DNA of 64,000 nt, taken from NCBI RefSeq assembly GCF_016906535.1, contig NC_057383.1:1984001-2048000 (forward strand), given 5' to 3'. A program made the position numbers and the translations under genes. This stretch comes from Rhizoctonia solani (taxonomy: Eukaryota; Basidiomycota; Agaricomycetes; Cantharellales; Ceratobasidiaceae). The notes beneath the pieces are model-generated. The model saw nothing but the letters and a program-made list of their open reading frames with translations, was not told the origin of the DNA and ran no database searches. This document shows, in pieces, positions 61,151-64,000 of this stretch (positions within the stretch are counted from its first letter, which is position 1; every line of letters starts with the position of its first letter).

Positions 61151-61503
61151 TACCGAGTATTGGTTTATCATAGTCCTCTGGGTCCCAACCCAGCCTCTCT
61201 TTGGTTACATTGTTGAATTCAATATACTATGTCCATCAAAGCTTTTGCCCAATACATCCATGATATATCTGTATAGATTGTACTAATATGTGTAAACCAA
61301 AGGAGCAGTCCAACGCATACAAGAGATTTAAGAGAGTTGAACGTTTATTATCTGGACTAGGACCCTGTGGTTGGCGCTCAGTGTTTTCCCAGTGAAATTG
61401 CCCTTCTCCCGTGCCAATTCCTGTCCTTTCATTGTTTTAATACCGCGCTGCTAAGTGCACTGTCTGGAAGAGCATAATCAAAGTATTATTATTAACTATC
61501 TAC

Positions 61504-63280
61504 ATGAGCCGGAATGACAATCTAACAAGTGAGCAATGGGCCAGGCAAGGTGTGTTGAATGTGTTGAAATTGCTCAGGCCTCCTGGGAAGAATTTTTGTG
61601 ACGGACCCTTACCATTTCAAACTCTAAAAACCACAATTCCACGGAACGCAACAACCAAAGGCTTGGTCCCAGGTAATGCATCACAATGGAAGGGAGTATC
61701 TGAGGTCCTGATCGTTAACTCAGCCATACGTTATAAGAGGTAAACACATCGTAACCTTGCAGAGCCGTACACCATCAGTCTTACAAAGAATGTCAACTCC
61801 CAGCCATTGCGTCTCAGCTGTTATTGCAGCAAATGGTAAGACCTAACTACCCAAGTATTCAGAATGCTTATTAACTTTCACAGAAACAAACTGCACTTTT
61901 TGCAACAGTACTGTTATGCATTGGATATGCTGCAATTGCGAGCTTAGGTACTGTTGCAAATGCGCTAGTACAGACGTTCCAGGCTTGGTTGTCTGTACAT
62001 GCTGCCCAATCTGTGCCAATATAGGCCGTGGACCCAGATGTCCAGTAAGTAGCTTGTACAGTTGGCATTATCATTTCTAAAGGCAACATCTTCATTTGAA
62101 CAGGATATTGTCTTGAGCAAAAGTTTCCGGTGTCCAGCAGCAGTTCTCTTGATATCTTTACCTGATTATCCAGAGCCTGCTCACAATCTAATGAACACTG
62201 TGATTGGGGCTCTTAAGTGTGGGGATACTCCGGTACAAAAGATGATTACTTGCAGTTGTTATGCATTATACTTAATCAACCGTTTACAGGTTTACTTTTG
62301 GCAAATGACAATAATGGAGGCCATGGACAACAACGCAGACTACTTTATCTGGTTGACGTAAGTTTTGTTCATAATGACATTGTATTCCTATGCATGAAAA
62401 CTGTTTATTTTGCAGTACCCTACCAGCACATGCAACCCTATACGTGTTTCTGCTTACTGAAACCGTTTTGGATGGGGGATGGGTAACATGCAATCAAGAG
62501 ACTGCGTTATGGCTCTCAGAGATTGAGGTGAGAAACATGATCTGGCAGATAGTAATCATTTGAAGCATTGGTTAACTTTGAATAATCAGCTGCTTGATTG
62601 CTTATTCAACCGGAGTGCACATTGGCTTGAACAGTATCAATCATTCAGGAATAACTATCTATTTGTTCTTTCATGTGGGGGGAACCTCAGCGGCAGCCAA
62701 CCAAATTCAAACGTGGTAAAGGCAATAAGCAACTGGATGTTGGAGTAGGTTCAAGCGCGTATGATGTTCTTTTTTAAACTAATTGCCTTGTATTCTCTGC
62801 AGAACTCAAGCATTCACCCATTTGATTGCTGAGCTGAATCCAAGGCTGATTATCAGCGAGGTACTTGGGTTCTACGCGCTTTTGTTAACAGAGCTTAGCG
62901 TTTATAACACCCCGTTTGACGAGGCAATGATCCAAGCGTACTGTAGAGATGAATGCATGGTTGCGCACACCAACCTTCTCTGGCTGACAGGGGGTCACAA
63001 GCCCATGATCTTAAAAGATGCAAGTGGTCCAAGGATTAAAGGTCTTTGGCCACCTCTTCTCTGTATACCAGGTTGTTTGGCTGGATCATTGGCTAGAGTA
63101 AAGATGGCCAGGGGTGGCAATGATATGGTATGGAAGACTCAGTGTTGCAAGGCAACGTACCGTATCAATTTTCCTCAGGACGTACAACTCCCAACGGAGC
63201 ACACAGTAGGAGGACAAACGTATGTCATGGTTGAGTGGCCGGGGACTCTTGAGTATAGTCTTACTTGCACATCAGATTAG
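61504..63280 (+). CDS. Cysteine-rich orphan protein (putative zinc-binding module)
   Basis: Unrecognised as a whole. ATG at 61504 (MSRNDNLTSEQ). Intron 1 is best spliced to CCG after TTGCAGAG (near 61764), which keeps phase into the next exon: AVIAANETNCTFCNSTVMHW and then dense cysteines (ICCNCELRYCCKCAS, VVCTCCPICANIG, RCP; about 61886-62043). The repeated CxxC pairs suggest a RING- or ribbon-like zinc site. Later exons read DIVLSKSFRCPAAVLLISLP, TLPAHATLYVFLLTETVLDG, NYLFVLSCGGNLSG and FTHLIAELNPRLIISEVLGF. The stop is TAG at 63278-63280. Exon borders between 62100 and 62360 are uncertain because two frames stay open. It lies downstream of the large orphan gene on the same strand. Confidence 0.55.
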
Positions 63281-63721
63281 TTTCATTTTGTGTATATAAT
63301 AGTCAATTATCTAATTCATAGCCATTGCTTGTCAATAATCGTTGGCGGGTTCAGGGCGCGCCTTGTTAAGAAGGGAAATATATGTATATACACCCAGAAC
63401 ATACTCCAACAGATATCAAGACATTGTCAATATTTGAGGGCACAATTGCTAAGAACGGCTTTTTTGATTTCCTCATAACAGAAAATGACCGGGTAGGAAC
63501 GCTTGAAATGGCACAGCATAACATTGCAAGGAGATTCACACGTGATTCACACGTGATTCACACATTTTACATCTGATTCACATGCAATAGAGCTGAACCA
63601 ATTTGCAAATGACCCCAGTTACTCTGCATGGCATTGATCAGTCCCCCAGATACCATTCTTTAGGTTAAAAGGAGGGTTGAATCGCTACTCCGTAGCCTTT
63701 GTTTTCATTTACTTTCTCACA
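63281..63721. other. Intergenic spacer with a short tandem repeat
   Basis: About 440 bases. GATTCACACGT and variants repeat near 63533-63580. No supported gene; an open frame at 63382-63576 has no motif. Confidence 0.4.
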
Positions 63722-64000
63722 ATGCGTACTCAAACAATTCTCCCACCACCCCCGCCACCCCCTCCATCCACCTTTGATCAGCTTAATACAGATTTGCGTC
63801 GTAAGCTGGAGGTAATTGAAACACTTGAGCCCAAGGTTCCATTGCTTTTGCAGGCAATGTCAAACCGCTCTATCACCCTGGAGCAGGACCTTGACTGGGC
63901 CTGTGAAAGGCTATCCAAAAAAAATCAGCAGGATTTGAAAAAGCATAAACTTAAGGGTGAGTATTTAATGACATTACTCATTCACCTGTCTCACTTTGGC
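63722..64000 (+). CDS. Start of an orphan gene, truncated by the window end
   Basis: ATG at 63722 gives MRTQTIL followed by eight prolines, then a charged, probably helical segment (LRRKLEVIETLEPKVPLLLQ, DLDWACERLSKKNQQDLKKH). A donor-like GTGAGT at about 63957 suggests the first intron. The product is not recognised. Orientation and position suggest it belongs to the same accessory block as its left neighbours. Confidence 0.5.
   Translation, partial: MRTQTILPPPPPPPPSTFDQLNTDLRRKLEVIETLEPKVPLLLQAMSNRSITLEQDLDWACERLSKKNQQDLKKHKLKGEYLMTLLIHLSHFG

Noticed and set aside
1..64000. tRNA, rRNA or other RNA genes
   Set aside because: I looked for T-loop and B-box-like sequence and found no cloverleaf I could support by eye; tRNAscan-SE would be decisive.

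Overview
The window is nuclear DNA from a filamentous fungus, most likely an agaricomycete of the Rhizoctonia/Ceratobasidium kind. Genes are cut by many short introns (about 50-70 bases, GT...AG). The gene families are typical of that group: a NACHT-WD40 NLR, a TPR-CHAT protein, a FunK1-type kinase and tandemly placed P450s. The species is inferred, not proven.

Layout. 1-28 kb is mostly ordinary gene space: the 3' end of an ABCC transporter, a CaM-kinase, a TPR-CHAT protein on the minus strand, a gene-poor stretch with decayed duplicate fragments and MITEs, a damaged minus-strand P450, an intact plus-strand P450, a hybrid histidine kinase with membrane segments, and a divergent CAX-type cation/proton exchanger. 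28-40 kb holds a SINE-like retroposon with a 5'-truncated sister, a FunK1-type kinase, another MITE, and a 1508-residue NLR with 14 WD40 repeats.

40-48.2 kb is repeat territory: a GGTCGGA-rich block, a 5' fragment of a Copia retrotransposon with a half-tRNA(iMet) primer site, a roughly 700-base inverted repeat, a doubled LTR-like repeat, an array of an 83-base satellite whose core is a palindrome, and an array of a 160-base satellite with an alternating A/B pattern.

48.2-64 kb looks like an accessory or mobile block. Base and codon use differ from the left half. It carries a dead Tc1-type transposase, a minus-strand gene with a ParB-like GQHR motif, a divergently transcribed gene for a very large orphan protein (one in-frame TGA), a 580-base TIR element, a cysteine-rich orphan gene, and the start of a further gene running off the end. 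I do not recognise the large protein or the cysteine-rich protein. This divergent pair plus partners is the best candidate here for an undescribed element.

Stress and defence functions are concentrated on the left: export (ABCC), Ca2+ signalling and transport (CaMK, CAX), two-component sensing, and NLR/CHAT cell-death-type proteins. No regulatory link between them can be read from sequence alone. Several stops and satellite variants on the right look like C-to-T changes in TCG context, which would fit methylation-linked or RIP-like decay.
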